Positions 24,156-31,338 of a stretch of DNA of 38,529 nt are shown here, one piece after another (position 1 is the stretch's first letter; every line of letters begins with the position of its first letter). The translations under genes were made by a program, and so were the position numbers. Location of the stretch: contig JAJZRD010000011.1 of assembly GCA_021845945.1 (NCBI GenBank), positions 1-38,529 on the forward strand. Direction: 5' to 3'. Below the pieces are notes generated by a model, which made no database searches, had not been told where the DNA came from, and saw only the letters and a list, made by a program, of their open reading frames with translations. Source of the stretch: Chloroflexota bacterium (GTDB lineage Bacteria; Chloroflexota; UBA6077).

Positions 24156-24172
24156 GTGAAGAGGTGGGGTAA

Positions 24173-25279
24173 GTGCTCAACAGGGGGCATCAATTGGAAA
24201 GGGACGGCATACCTCGGATAGTGGTTGTCGGCGTTGGCGGTGGCGGCGGCAACGCGGTCAACCGGATGATCCAGGCACAGGTGCGGGGCGTGGAGTACGT
24301 GGCCGTCAACACGGACCAGCAAGCCCTGGCAAGGACCGAGCGCGGCGCCGTGCGGCTGGGCATCGGCGATAAGATCACCAGGGGGTTGGGATCCGGCGGC
24401 AACCCGGCCATCGGGGCGAAGGCGGCGGAAGAGAGCGCCGAGGACATCTATCAGCTGCTCAACGGTGCCGACATGGTCTTCATCACCGCCGGGATGGGCG
24501 GCGGCACGGGCACCGGGGCCTCTCCCGTCGTTGCCCAGATCTCCCGCGAGGTCGGCGCCCTTACCGTCGGTGTGGTGACCAAGCCTTTCATCTTCGAGGG
24601 ATCCCGCCGGAAGGCCGTGGCGGAGGAGGGCGTCAACGCGCTCAAGTCCAAAGTAGACACCCTGATCACCATCCCCAACGATCGACTGCTCCAGGTGATC
24701 GAGCGGAACACCCCCGTCGAGTCGGCCCTGCGGGTGGTGGACGACGTGCTGCGCCAGGGTATCCAGGGCATCTCGGAGCTGATCACGGAGCCCGGGCTCA
24801 TCAACCTGGATTTCGCCGACGTTCGGACTGTGATGTCCAATGCCGGCTCGGCCCTGATGGCCATCGGCCAGGCGAAGGGCGACAACCGTGCCGTCGATGC
24901 CGCGCGCGCGGCCATAGCCAATCCCCTGCTTGACGTTTCCATGGCTGGCGCCAAGGGCGTCCTGTTCAACGTCACCGGTGGCCCCGACATGACCCTCACC
25001 GAGATCAACGAGGCTGCCGAGGTGGTGTCCGCCGCCGCCGATACCGACGCCAACATCATCTTTGGGGCTGTGGTCGACGAGAAGCTGGGCGAGGAGATCA
25101 GGATCACCGTCATCGCCACAGGGTTCGATGGCCACACGGTGTCCGCCCTGCCCCTGGACAAGATAGAGCGGCTTCGGCCGGTGCCAACGGCTCCCTCGAT
25201 GGCCGGGCCGGGACCTCGCCCCGTCGATAGGGGTGACTACGACGTGCCTGCCTTCCTGCGGCGCAGGCAGGGATTGTAA
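24173..25279 (+). CDS. ftsZ: Cell division GTPase FtsZ
   Basis: A 368-residue tubulin-like GTPase that forms the division ring. Seen are [17 protein letters not shown] near the start, the GTP signature GGGTGTG at residues 109-115, and the T7 region with [11 protein letters not shown] near residue 218. The conserved C-terminal peptide [14 protein letters not shown] binds FtsA. The GTG start has GAAGAGGTGGGG upstream. The linker between core and tail is short (about 25 residues). An imperfect repeat in the gap before it could modulate its expression separately from ftsA. Confidence 0.98.
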   Translation: MLNRGHQLERDGIPRIVVVGVGGGGGNAVNRMIQAQVRGVEYVAVNTDQQALARTERGAVRLGIGDKITRGLGSGGNPAIGAKAAEESAEDIYQLLNGADMVFITAGMGGGTGTGASPVVAQISREVGALTVGVVTKPFIFEGSRRKAVAEEGVNALKSKVDTLITIPNDRLLQVIERNTPVESALRVVDDVLRQGIQGISELITEPGLINLDFADVRTVMSNAGSALMAIGQAKGDNRAVDAARAAIANPLLDVSMAGAKGVLFNVTGGPDMTLTEINEAAEVVSAAADTDANIIFGAVVDEKLGEEIRITVIATGFDGHTVSALPLDKIERLRPVPTAPSMAGPGPRPVDRGDYDVPAFLRRRQGL

Positions 25280-25293
25280 GAGTGAGGCTCGTT

Positions 25294-25316
25294 GGGGCGG
25301 GTCGGCGACCCGCCCC
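25294..25316 (+). repeat. Perfect 10-bp hairpin after ftsZ
   Basis: GGGGCGGGTC (25294-25303), loop GGC and GACCCGCCCC (25307-25316). It lies 15 nt after the ftsZ stop without a T-run, so it may be a dispersed palindrome or an mRNA-stabilising 3' hairpin rather than a terminator. Confidence 0.65.
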
Positions 25317-25363
25317 TAGAACGCTAGAGGGGGGCGGCGCGCGATTTGCATTCCGGTTCGACG

Positions 25364-26158
25364 ATGAAGGTGCACCTTTCCGGCGGCATAGCCCTTTACT
25401 CCTTCAACCATCTGGAGCCCTGGCCCGAATTGACCCAGGGCGCCCTTGCCCGCGGGGGCGGCGTCAGCGATCCTCCCTACGGCTCCCTCAATACCAGCTT
25501 CGCAGTCCAGGACGATCCCGAGAGAGTGAGGACCAACCGCCGGTTGATGGCGGGGGCCGTGGGCTGGGACCTATCTCGCGTCGTCTCTGCCGGCCAGGTG
25601 CATGGCCGGCAGGCGGTGGCCGTGGGGCGGGGGAACCTCGGCGGCCCGGACCTGCCGGGTACCGATGCGCTGGTGACCAACGAACCTGGGGTGCTGCTGC
25701 TGCTGAAGTTCGCCGATTGCGTGCCGATCATCCTGTGGGACCCCGTTCGGCGAGTGGTGGGGCTCGCGCACGCTGGCTGGAGGGGCACCGTGTTGGGGAC
25801 CCCGGCAGCAGCCCTGGAGTTGATGTCGCGGGAGTACGGCTCACGCCCCTCCGACGTGCTGGCCGGCATCGGTCCCTCCATCGGGCCCTGCTGCTACGAG
25901 GTGGGTCCCGAGGTTGCGACGGCGGCCGAGCGGGAGTTCGTCGGGGCCAACGTGCTGCGGCGGGACGCCTGCGGCAGGGTCCGCTTCGATCTGTGGGGAG
26001 CCAACGCCGAGACCCTGACGCGGGCGGGCGTTCGGGCAGAGAACGTTGCTACGGCGGGGATCTGCACCCGGTGCCACCACGACCTCTTCTTCTCCCACCG
26101 CGCAGCTGGAGGGCTAACCGGCAGATTCGGCGTGGTGGCGGGGATTCGGGATGAGTAG
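25364..26158 (+). CDS. pgeF: Laccase-domain purine nucleoside phosphorylase/peptidoglycan editing factor (PgeF/YfiH)
   Basis: A 264-residue Cu-oxidase_4 (DUF152) protein. Homologues act as purine nucleoside phosphorylases, and in E. coli YfiH prevents misincorporation of L-Ser in peptidoglycan precursors. Metal-site segments are visible: AGQVHGRQAVAV, FADCVPIILWD, LAHAGWRGTVLG and GPSIGPCCYEVG, with CTRCHHDLFFSHR near the end. The start is uncertain: ATG 25364 has a weak binding site, while a TTG at 25346 lies 12 nt after GAGGGGGG. Position after ftsZ is widely conserved. Its stop overlaps the next gene. Confidence 0.9.
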   Translation: MKVHLSGGIALYSFNHLEPWPELTQGALARGGGVSDPPYGSLNTSFAVQDDPERVRTNRRLMAGAVGWDLSRVVSAGQVHGRQAVAVGRGNLGGPDLPGTDALVTNEPGVLLLLKFADCVPIILWDPVRRVVGLAHAGWRGTVLGTPAAALELMSREYGSRPSDVLAGIGPSIGPCCYEVGPEVATAAEREFVGANVLRRDACGRVRFDLWGANAETLTRAGVRAENVATAGICTRCHHDLFFSHRAAGGLTGRFGVVAGIRDE

Positions 26159-26858
26159 CCTTCGTGAAAGGCTCGAAGCGGTGCGCCAGAGGGTGGCTCG
26201 AGCGGCCGAACGGGCTGGTCGCTCTCCCTCGGAAATCCAGGTGGTCGCCGTCTCCAAGACGGTAGCGCCGGAAGTGATCGTGGAGGCCTACCATCTTGGG
26301 CAGAGGGAGTTCGGGGAGAACCGGGCGCAGGAGTTCAGGGACAAACGGCGGGTCCTGGCCGAGCTGGGGGCCCTGGAGGGGGCTCGCTGGCACATGATCG
26401 GACATCTACAGTCCAACAAGGCCAAGCTAGCGGCCGAGTTGTTTGATATAATTCAATCGGTGGACAGCGTGAAGCTGGCCGGGCTCCTGGATACCCATGC
26501 TCGGGAGCTTGGCAAGCGGCTTCCTGTGCTGCTGCAGGTCGACTTCACCTCGCTGCCTCAGCGGGGCGGGTTTGCCCCGCAGGAGACGGAGGCGATGGCC
26601 GACGACCTGTTGGCGCTGCCTCACCTGGAGATCCAGGGGCTGATGACCATTGCGCCCGTGGGTCTCGACCAAGAGGGTTTGCGGTCCGTTTTTCGGAAGT
26701 TGAGGCTGCTGCGGGATCAACTGGCGGCACGCCATCCCGGAGTGGAGTGGCAGCACCTCTCGATGGGCATGAGCGACGATTTCGAGGTGGCCATCGAGGA
26801 GGGCTCCACTATCGTGAGAATCGGGCGGGCCATTTTCGGCGAGCGCCCCCACCCTTAG
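26151..26858 (+). CDS. yggS: YggS-family pyridoxal phosphate homeostasis protein
   Basis: A 235-residue single-domain PLP-binding protein of the PROSC/YlmE/YggS family, which buffers free PLP and amino-acid pools but has no known catalytic reaction. The PLP lysine is in QVVAVSKTVAPE. The conserved FGENRAQEFRDKRR, WHMIGHLQSNKAK, MTIAPVG and LSMGMSDDFEVAIEEGSTIVRIGRAIFG segments follow in order. The ATG overlaps the pgeF stop by 8 nt. Association with dcw clusters is common. Confidence 0.94.
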   Translation: MSSLRERLEAVRQRVARAAERAGRSPSEIQVVAVSKTVAPEVIVEAYHLGQREFGENRAQEFRDKRRVLAELGALEGARWHMIGHLQSNKAKLAAELFDIIQSVDSVKLAGLLDTHARELGKRLPVLLQVDFTSLPQRGGFAPQETEAMADDLLALPHLEIQGLMTIAPVGLDQEGLRSVFRKLRLLRDQLAARHPGVEWQHLSMGMSDDFEVAIEEGSTIVRIGRAIFGERPHP

Positions 26859-26888
26859 GCGGTGGGATGGCGCCAGGAGGAACTTAGC

Positions 26889-27146
26889 TTGTTTCTATAC
26901 AAATTCGTCGACCTGCTGTTCAACATTCTGATCTTTGCCATCGTGGGGCGGGCGCTACTGTCCTGGTTTAACGTCGGCCCAGGGAACCCCATCGGGCGGA
27001 TACTGTACGAGGTCACAGAGCCGATCCTTGGGCCCATGCGCCGCGTGATCCCCATGATCGGCATGCTGGATATCTCGCCGATTGTGGCGATCCTGCTGCT
27101 GACCTTCATGCAGGGCCTGATCTTGCAGGCTTTGGTGGCGTTCTAA
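26889..27146 (+). CDS. yggT: YggT-family membrane protein
   Basis: An 85-residue membrane protein with two hydrophobic helices. The family motif ILFxIVGRALLSWF appears here as FAIVGRALLSWF, followed by PIGRILYEVTEPILGPMRRVIP; the second helix is SPIVAILLLTFMQGLIL. The TTG at 26889 is chosen because a full AGGAGG (26875-26880) lies eight bases upstream and family members begin at this point. YggT homologues next to division genes are implicated in cell or organelle division and osmotic tolerance. It is the last gene of the cluster before a strong hairpin. Confidence 0.9.
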   Translation: MFLYKFVDLLFNILIFAIVGRALLSWFNVGPGNPIGRILYEVTEPILGPMRRVIPMIGMLDISPIVAILLLTFMQGLILQALVAF

Positions 27147-27168
27147 GCAAGCGGGGATCGGAAATCGT

Positions 27169-27210
27169 GTAGAAGCCATGGAACGCCGCGTTCCATGGCT
27201 TCTACGGTTT
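27169..27210 (+). terminator. 17-bp hairpin terminator closing the dcw cluster
   Basis: GTAGAAGCCATGGAACG (27169-27185), loop CCG, and its exact complement CGTTCCATGGCTTCTAC (27189-27205), then GGTTTTGTT. On the forward strand it fits an intrinsic terminator for yggT. It also contains the stop codon of the convergent DUF167 gene. Its GTAG/CTAC ends match other palindromes in the window, so a repeat element may have been recruited as a terminator. Confidence 0.75.
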
Positions 27211-27474
27211 TGTTCTCTCGCTCAGCCGCGCGGCGATCTCCTCCAAGGAGGGTAGCGCCACCTCCACCAGCTTCTCCCTGGAGTGCTCGCCCTTCACCAG
27301 GGTCACCTGGCGGGGACGCAGCCCCATGGCCTCGGCCAGGAACTCCAGCAGGCTCTTGTTGGCCTTTCCCTCGACGGCTCGGGCTCGCAGCCGGACCCGC
27401 AGCAGGTCCTCTTCCCAGCCCGTGATCTCGTCCCGGGAGGCCCCCGGTTGAACGCGAACCCTGAGGGTTGTCAC
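27202..27474 (-). CDS. DUF167/YggU family protein
   Basis: A 90-residue protein of the YggU/DUF167 family (function unknown). Family features are the opening LRVRVQPGASRDEITG, RLRARAVEGKANKSLLEFLA in the middle, and VTLVKGEHSREKLVEV. The GTG start is 6 nt after the hemL stop, so it is the second gene of a reverse-strand operon. In many genomes the family sits beside yggT, and here the two genes are convergent neighbours. Confidence 0.9.
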   Translation of the reverse strand: MTTLRVRVQPGASRDEITGWEEDLLRVRLRARAVEGKANKSLLEFLAEAMGLRPRQVTLVKGEHSREKLVEVALPSLEEIAARLSERTKP

Positions 27475-27480
27475 CGCCCG

Positions 27481-28764
27481 CTAAATCCTCGCCATCACCT
27501 CTTGCGCCGCCCCGATGGTCGCCTCGACGTCCTGCTCCTGGTGGGCCAGGGAGACGAGGGTGGCCTCGAACTGGGAAGGGGCGAAGTAGAAGCCCCGCTC
27601 CAGCATGCCGCGGAAGAAGCGTCCGAACTGGGCCGTGTCGCAGGTGAGGGCGCTGGCGTAATCTACCACCGTGTTCTGGGTAAAGAACGTGGTGGACATG
27701 GATCCGGCTCGGGTCTGGAAGACCGGCTTGCCCGCCTTCCTGGCCGCCTCGCCCAGCCCCTCCGCGAGGCGGGCGGATAGCCGGTCCAGCTTCTCGTAGA
27801 CGCCGGGCTGCCGGAGCAGCTTCAGGGTCTCGATTCCGGCGGTCATGGCCAGGGGGTTGCCGGATAGAGTCCCGGCCTGGTACACAGGGCCCGCCGGAGA
27901 GACCTTCTCCATGATGGCTCGCGCCCCTCCGTAAGCGCCCACGGGAAGCCCGCCGCCGATGATCTTCCCCATGGTGGTGAGGTCGGGCATGACGCCGAAG
28001 AGGGACTGGGCCCCGCCGTAGGCTATCCGAAAGCCGGTGATCACCTCGTCGAAGATGAGGAGAGCCCCGTGGGCCTGGGTTATCCTGCGCAGTGCCTGCA
28101 GGTAGCCCCCCTTAGGAGGTATCACCCCCATGTTGCCCGCGACCGGTTCGACGATTACCGCGGCGATCTGATCCGGGTAGCGCTGGAAAGCCTCCTCCAC
28201 GGCCGCCTCGTCGTTGTAGGGCAGGGAGAGGGTCAACTGAGCGGCTGCCGATGGTACGCCGGGGCTGTCGGGCATGCCCAGGGTGGTGGCTCCCGAGCCC
28301 GCCTGCACTAGGAGACCGTCGGAGTGCCCGTGGTAGCAGCCGGAGAACTTGACGATCTTATCTCGACCTGTGTAGGCCCTGGCTACCCTCAAGGCACTCA
28401 TCACCGCCTCGGTGCCAGAGCTGACGAACCTCACCATCTCGACCGAAGGCATGGCCTCGGTGATGAGGCGGGCCAGTTCGCTCTCCAGGGGGGTGGGCGC
28501 GCCGTAGCTGGTGCCCCGCTCCGCCGCCATCTGCAGCGCTTTGACGACCGTCGGGTGGGCATGGCCCAGGATCAACGGTCCCCACGATCCGACGTAATCC
28601 ACGAAGCTATTGCCGTCCACGTCCACGATATGGCAGCCGCCGGCGTGATCGATGAAAAGCGGCTGGCCACCCACCGCGCGGAAGGCGCGGACCGGGCTGT
28701 CCACGCCTCCAGGGATCAACTCGCGGGCCTCCGCGAAGAGCTGCTGCGACCTCTGTGTCCTCAT
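27481..28764 (-). CDS. hemL: Glutamate-1-semialdehyde 2,1-aminomutase
   Basis: A 427-residue PLP enzyme that turns glutamate-1-semialdehyde into 5-aminolevulinate, the C5 entry to tetrapyrroles. Seen are the N-terminal [19 protein letters not shown] motif (here [16 protein letters not shown]), [47 protein letters not shown] (the Asp that contacts the PLP ring), and [18 protein letters not shown] with the Schiff-base lysine. The start is the ATG at 28764 ([10 protein letters not shown]), which has GGGAG at a good distance; the frame is open 7 codons further upstream. A promoter is visible at 28823-28851. Confidence 0.96.
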   Translation of the reverse strand: MRTQRSQQLFAEARELIPGGVDSPVRAFRAVGGQPLFIDHAGGCHIVDVDGNSFVDYVGSWGPLILGHAHPTVVKALQMAAERGTSYGAPTPLESELARLITEAMPSVEMVRFVSSGTEAVMSALRVARAYTGRDKIVKFSGCYHGHSDGLLVQAGSGATTLGMPDSPGVPSAAAQLTLSLPYNDEAAVEEAFQRYPDQIAAVIVEPVAGNMGVIPPKGGYLQALRRITQAHGALLIFDEVITGFRIAYGGAQSLFGVMPDLTTMGKIIGGGLPVGAYGGARAIMEKVSPAGPVYQAGTLSGNPLAMTAGIETLKLLRQPGVYEKLDRLSARLAEGLGEAARKAGKPVFQTRAGSMSTTFFTQNTVVDYASALTCDTAQFGRFFRGMLERGFYFAPSQFEATLVSLAHQEQDVEATIGAAQEVMARI

Positions 28765-28822
28765 CTTTCTCTCCCAAGCCGCCAAGGTTGGCTATGGTGC
28801 AACTCCCAGATGCTATTTGAGA

Positions 28823-28851
28823 AGTGTAGCGGAGTTTGAGAACCAGGTAAA
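28823..28851 (-). promoter_or_regulatory. Predicted promoter of hemL
   Basis: On the reverse strand, TTTACC (28851-28846), a 17-nt spacer and TACACT (28828-28823). Transcription would start about 50 nt before the hemL ATG. Confidence 0.5.
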
Positions 28852-28871
28852 CGGGGGCTGACCGACGGCGG

Positions 28872-28914
28872 GCGAACGGTTCTCGGCGCCGATGAGAGCT
28901 GCAGAACCGATCGC
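28872..28914 (-). repeat. Inverted repeat downstream of the flavoprotein gene
   Basis: GCGAACGGTTCT (28872-28883) matches the reverse complement of 28903-28914 at 11 of 12 positions, with a 19-nt loop. It lies just after the stop of the reverse-strand flavoprotein gene and just upstream of the hemL promoter, without a T-run. A weak terminator or a repeat remnant are both possible. Confidence 0.45.
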
Positions 28915-28925
28915 CTCTCGGCGGC

Positions 28926-29426
28926 CTACACCGCAGGGCGTCGCTTGCCCGTCATCCTCTCCACCTGCATGGCGATGACGGCGGTCGAGGCAAGGGTGTT
29001 CAGAGTGGGGTCGTAGCGGCGCTCCGGCATTCCCTGGTCGACGTACTTGCGGACGAAGAGCCGGAGCGCCATTTCCCTGTCCTGCTGCCCGTCGACGACC
29101 CTGGCGCGGCCGAAACAGATGGCGCTGCGGTAGACCTGGGAGGTGCTGCAGCCGTCGGGGCCCGTGGCGATGATCTCGCCCGGGTCGTCCACCTCGAAGC
29201 AGGCCAGGGAGCTGAAGGCCAGGTTATCCAGCAGATGGCCGGAGGCGGCGCAGTGAAGGAAGATGGTTCGGCTGGCCGCGTCGTACACGTAGTTCATGGG
29301 GACCACGTAGGGCACACCTTCCCGGTCGGTGGTGCCCACCCGCCCGACCCTGGCCTCTACCAGCAATCGCTCGGTCTCCAGGGTGTCCAACTCCCTGTCT
29401 CTCCTCCGTAGCTCTCCTCTAGCCAT
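28926..29426 (-). CDS. Pyridoxamine 5'-phosphate oxidase-like FMN-binding protein
   Basis: A 166-residue split-barrel flavin-binding protein of the putative PNPOx/NimA group (Pyridox_ox_2). Relevant segments are RVGRVGTTDREGVPYVVPMN for the first strands, FLHCAASGHLLDNL for the FMN-phosphate contact, and VYRSAICFGRARVVD after the dimer strand. Such proteins bind FMN, F420 or heme, and some reduce nitro compounds; the substrate here is unknown. The start is supported by GGAGAGGG directly upstream. A good promoter (29471-29499) fires away from that of the BlaI-like gene, so the two may share regulation. Confidence 0.85.
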   Translation of the reverse strand: MARGELRRRDRELDTLETERLLVEARVGRVGTTDREGVPYVVPMNYVYDAASRTIFLHCAASGHLLDNLAFSSLACFEVDDPGEIIATGPDGCSTSQVYRSAICFGRARVVDGQQDREMALRLFVRKYVDQGMPERRYDPTLNTLASTAVIAMQVERMTGKRRPAV

Positions 29427-29470
29427 TACCCTCTCCTTCCAGCGTTGGCTTTCCAGGGACGCTTCACCAG

Positions 29471-29499
29471 ATTGTAACGAAATCCGCGAAATGTGCCAA
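29471..29499 (-). promoter_or_regulatory. Predicted promoter of the flavoprotein gene
   Basis: On the reverse strand, TTGGCA (29499-29494), a 17-nt spacer and TACAAT (29476-29471); both hexamers match consensus at five of six positions. It lies 45 nt before the start codon and back-to-back with the forward promoter at 29507-29535. Confidence 0.7.
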
Positions 29500-29506
29500 A
29501 AGTCCC

Positions 29507-29535
29507 TTTACTTTGTTGCTGCCTGTCGCTATACT
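29507..29535 (+). promoter_or_regulatory. Predicted promoter of the BlaI-like/M56/RiPP operon
   Basis: TTTACT (29507-29512), a 17-nt spacer and TATACT (29530-29535). The transcript leader contains a CGCCGGG/CCCGGCG hairpin (29560-29577) and outer GCGTAA/TTACGC arms (29539-29544 and 29587-29592). TGTACA at 29554-29559 is a possible half of a BlaI-type operator, but no clear full site is seen. Confidence 0.65.
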
Positions 29536-29611
29536 CCCGCGTAAGTCTATCACTGTACACGCCGGGGGTGCCCGGCGATACCCCCATTACGCTGACAAGG
29601 AGGGCAGATAG

Positions 29612-30028
29612 TTGGCAGCGGATGGCATGGTAGGTCAGAAGCCCATTGGCGCGGCCCTGGCAAAGGGGCTTGGTCCCCTGGAAATGGAGGTTCTGGACGT
29701 CATCTGGGTGATGGGCCAGGCGACCTCCCGCGAGATCTTCGAGAAGATGCGCGAGAGGAAGAGGCTGGGGCAGTCGACGGTACTGACCGTGCTCCGCCGG
29801 TTGAGCGATCGCGGCATTCTGCATCGGGACGCGGGAGGGGATGTCTACGTCTACTCGCCGGTCATGGAAAGGCGAGAGTTGGGTGGACGGATGATCGACG
29901 ACGTGGTAAACCGCATCTTCGGCGGTGCGGTAGAGCCGGTCATCGCCCACCTGTTGGAGCGAAAGGATCTGAAGGGCCAGGACCTCGAGCGGTTGACGGT
30001 GCTGCGAGGGCGACTCGAACAGCAATAA
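29612..30028 (+). CDS. BlaI/MecI/CopY-family repressor
   Basis: A 138-residue winged-helix repressor of the Penicillinase_R family. The DNA-binding half has LGPLEMEVLDVIWVMGQATS, then STVLTVLRRLSDRGILHRD (recognition helix and wing) and DVYVYSPVM. The C-terminal 50 residues are the helical dimerisation region, where family members are cut for induction. The TTG start has AAGGAGGG eight bases upstream. The next gene encodes a BlaR1-like M56 protease, the classic partner that triggers cleavage of such repressors. Family members answer to beta-lactams, copper or cell-wall stress; the signal here is unknown and no beta-lactamase gene is near. Confidence 0.93.
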   Translation: MAADGMVGQKPIGAALAKGLGPLEMEVLDVIWVMGQATSREIFEKMRERKRLGQSTVLTVLRRLSDRGILHRDAGGDVYVYSPVMERRELGGRMIDDVVNRIFGGAVEPVIAHLLERKDLKGQDLERLTVLRGRLEQQ

Positions 30029-30047
30029 TCCGCTTAGAAGGGATCGA

Positions 30048-30078
30048 CCTCCAGGAGCGGCACGCTCCTGGAGGTTTT
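30048..30078 (+). promoter_or_regulatory. Hairpin masking the M56 gene ribosome binding site
   Basis: CCTCCAGGAGCG (30048-30059), loop GCA and CGCTCCTGGAGG (30063-30074), followed by TTTT. The 12-bp perfect stem lies between the repressor and protease genes. The GGAGG at 30070-30074, the only evident ribosome binding site of the protease gene, forms its 3' arm. It can act as a partial terminator, a translational block, or both. Confidence 0.65.
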
Positions 30079-30085
30079 GGCGGCC

Positions 30086-31159
30086 GTGGGCATTCAGCTT
30101 TGGGAGAACCTGCTTCTCAGCAGGGTGCTGCCCAGCGTCAGCAGCACGCTGACCGCGTTGGCAGTTGTGTGGCTGGTCATGCGGGTTTTCCGGCTGCGGA
30201 ACCCTCAGACTCGCTACATCTTGCTCCACCTCCCGTTGATCAAGGGGTTGCTGGTACTCATTCGAGGTGTGCCACAGCCCCTTCCGGGTTTCGAGGACAA
30301 GGTCCGGTTCGGCCTTCAGGTCCTGGATCCTTTCTCCATGATCGCGATGCCGTCGTTTTCGGGACGCGGGGATCTGAGGATCGATCCGATCTACCTCCGT
30401 CCACAGTGGGACTATTCCCTTCTCATGGTGGCGCTCCTCGCTACCCTGATTCTCACCCTGGCTCTGTTGGTGTACCGGTGGGTGGGGCTGGTGATCTTCT
30501 ATCGCCGCTTGCTGTCCCTCCCTCCCGCGACGCGGGCAGATGAGCCCGACCTGTTCGACATCCTGGATAGACTGGTCTCCACCTTCAAGGTCGACTATCC
30601 GCAGCTGATACTGGTGGAGGATCCGCCTATCGGCCCCTGCACGGTGGGAGTCAGGCCGGCGACGGTGATCCTGCCATGCAGGCTGGTGGCAGAGCTGGAT
30701 GCCGAGCAACTGGAGGCGGTGCTTGCCCACGAGCTGGCCCACGTCTCCCGTCGCGATGGTCTCAAACACTGGCCTTCGCTCCTATTGCGTGATCTCCAGG
30801 CCTTCAATCCCGTGGTCCACAGGCTGTTCGACCAGCTACTGGTGGAAAGAGAGAAGGACTCCGACCAGCGCGCGGCGAGGGCGACCGGGCGTCCCAACGC
30901 TCTGGCCAAGGCGTTGGTGGATGTGGCCTTGCTGGCTCGGGGTGCCGAGTTGCGCCCGGCACCAGGGTCTATGTCCCTCCGCCATAACCTGATGGGGCGA
31001 ACCGCGGTAGTAGAGGAGAGAGTGTCTGCCCTGCTCACGGGGCCGGTGGCGGCCTCTCCCCTCCGATCCGTGGGATTCCTTCTCTTGCTTCTGTTCATGC
31101 TGCTGGTGCGGTTCTGGGTTCACTTTCGCATTGCCGGCCGCGTGATCATGCTAGAGTGA
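30086..31159 (+). CDS. BlaR1/MecR1-like M56 family membrane metallopeptidase
   Basis: A 357-residue membrane protease. There are two hydrophobic stretches in the N-terminal half (about residues 15-65), another at about 110-140, and a C-terminal helix (LLLLLFMLLVRFWVHF). The cytoplasmic zinc site is H215-E-L-A-H219 in VLAHELAHVSRRDGLKHW, followed by LVEREKDSDQRAARATG, which contains the third ligand Glu typical of M56. It lacks the large extracellular penicillin-sensor domain of BlaR1, so it need not sense beta-lactams. The start is uncertain: GTG 30086 lies 11 nt after GGAGG; TTG 30077 would be only 2 nt from it. It probably inactivates the upstream repressor and could also process the peptide encoded 47 nt downstream. 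Confidence 0.88.
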   Translation: MGIQLWENLLLSRVLPSVSSTLTALAVVWLVMRVFRLRNPQTRYILLHLPLIKGLLVLIRGVPQPLPGFEDKVRFGLQVLDPFSMIAMPSFSGRGDLRIDPIYLRPQWDYSLLMVALLATLILTLALLVYRWVGLVIFYRRLLSLPPATRADEPDLFDILDRLVSTFKVDYPQLILVEDPPIGPCTVGVRPATVILPCRLVAELDAEQLEAVLAHELAHVSRRDGLKHWPSLLLRDLQAFNPVVHRLFDQLLVEREKDSDQRAARATGRPNALAKALVDVALLARGAELRPAPGSMSLRHNLMGRTAVVEERVSALLTGPVAASPLRSVGFLLLLLFMLLVRFWVHFRIAGRVIMLE

Positions 31160-31206
31160 CGGGCCATTTGGGTGCCGTCGCTGGAGCGGGAAGGAGGTGA
31201 GCGGAG

Positions 31207-31317
31207 ATGACCTCGTTGAACTTGGATGCGGAGCTGTGGTTCGCCGAGGTGCAGCAGGAGTCCGCAGGTGAAGTGGGACCCCTGTGCTGCTGGTTCTTCG
31301 ACTGCTGGGGATCTTAG
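31207..31317 (+). CDS. Putative RiPP precursor peptide (36 aa, Cys/Trp/Phe-rich C-terminus)
   Basis: A short gene too small for standard ORF calling. AAGGAGGTGA (31191-31200) is a near-perfect anti-16S match and lies six bases before the ATG, the strongest ribosome binding site in the window. The peptide starts MTSLNLDAELWFAEVQQE, an acidic amphipathic leader-like part, then a Gly/Pro hinge (residues 21-25), and ends LCCWFFDCWGS. The C-terminal 11 residues hold three Cys (27, 28, 33), two Trp and two Phe. A radical SAM/SPASM enzyme gene begins 21 nt later. This layout of leader, compact core and adjacent maturase is that of radical-SAM-modified RiPPs (sactipeptide, ranthipeptide or cyclophane types). 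I recognise no named precursor family. The class of cross-link is not predictable with confidence. Confidence 0.8.
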   Translation: MTSLNLDAELWFAEVQQESAGEVGPLCCWFFDCWGS

Positions 31318-31338
31318 GAGCGGGAGCTGGTCGCATCG

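Noticed and set aside
29539..29592. BlaI-type operator in the leader of the repressor gene
   Set aside because: Only an isolated TGTACA is seen; no full TACA-TGTA dyad of the known BlaI/MecI type could be found by eye.
29426..30769. 447-codon reverse-strand open frame
   Set aside because: Antisense to the BlaI-like and M56 genes, His/Gln/Arg-rich composition, no binding site or recognisable domain.
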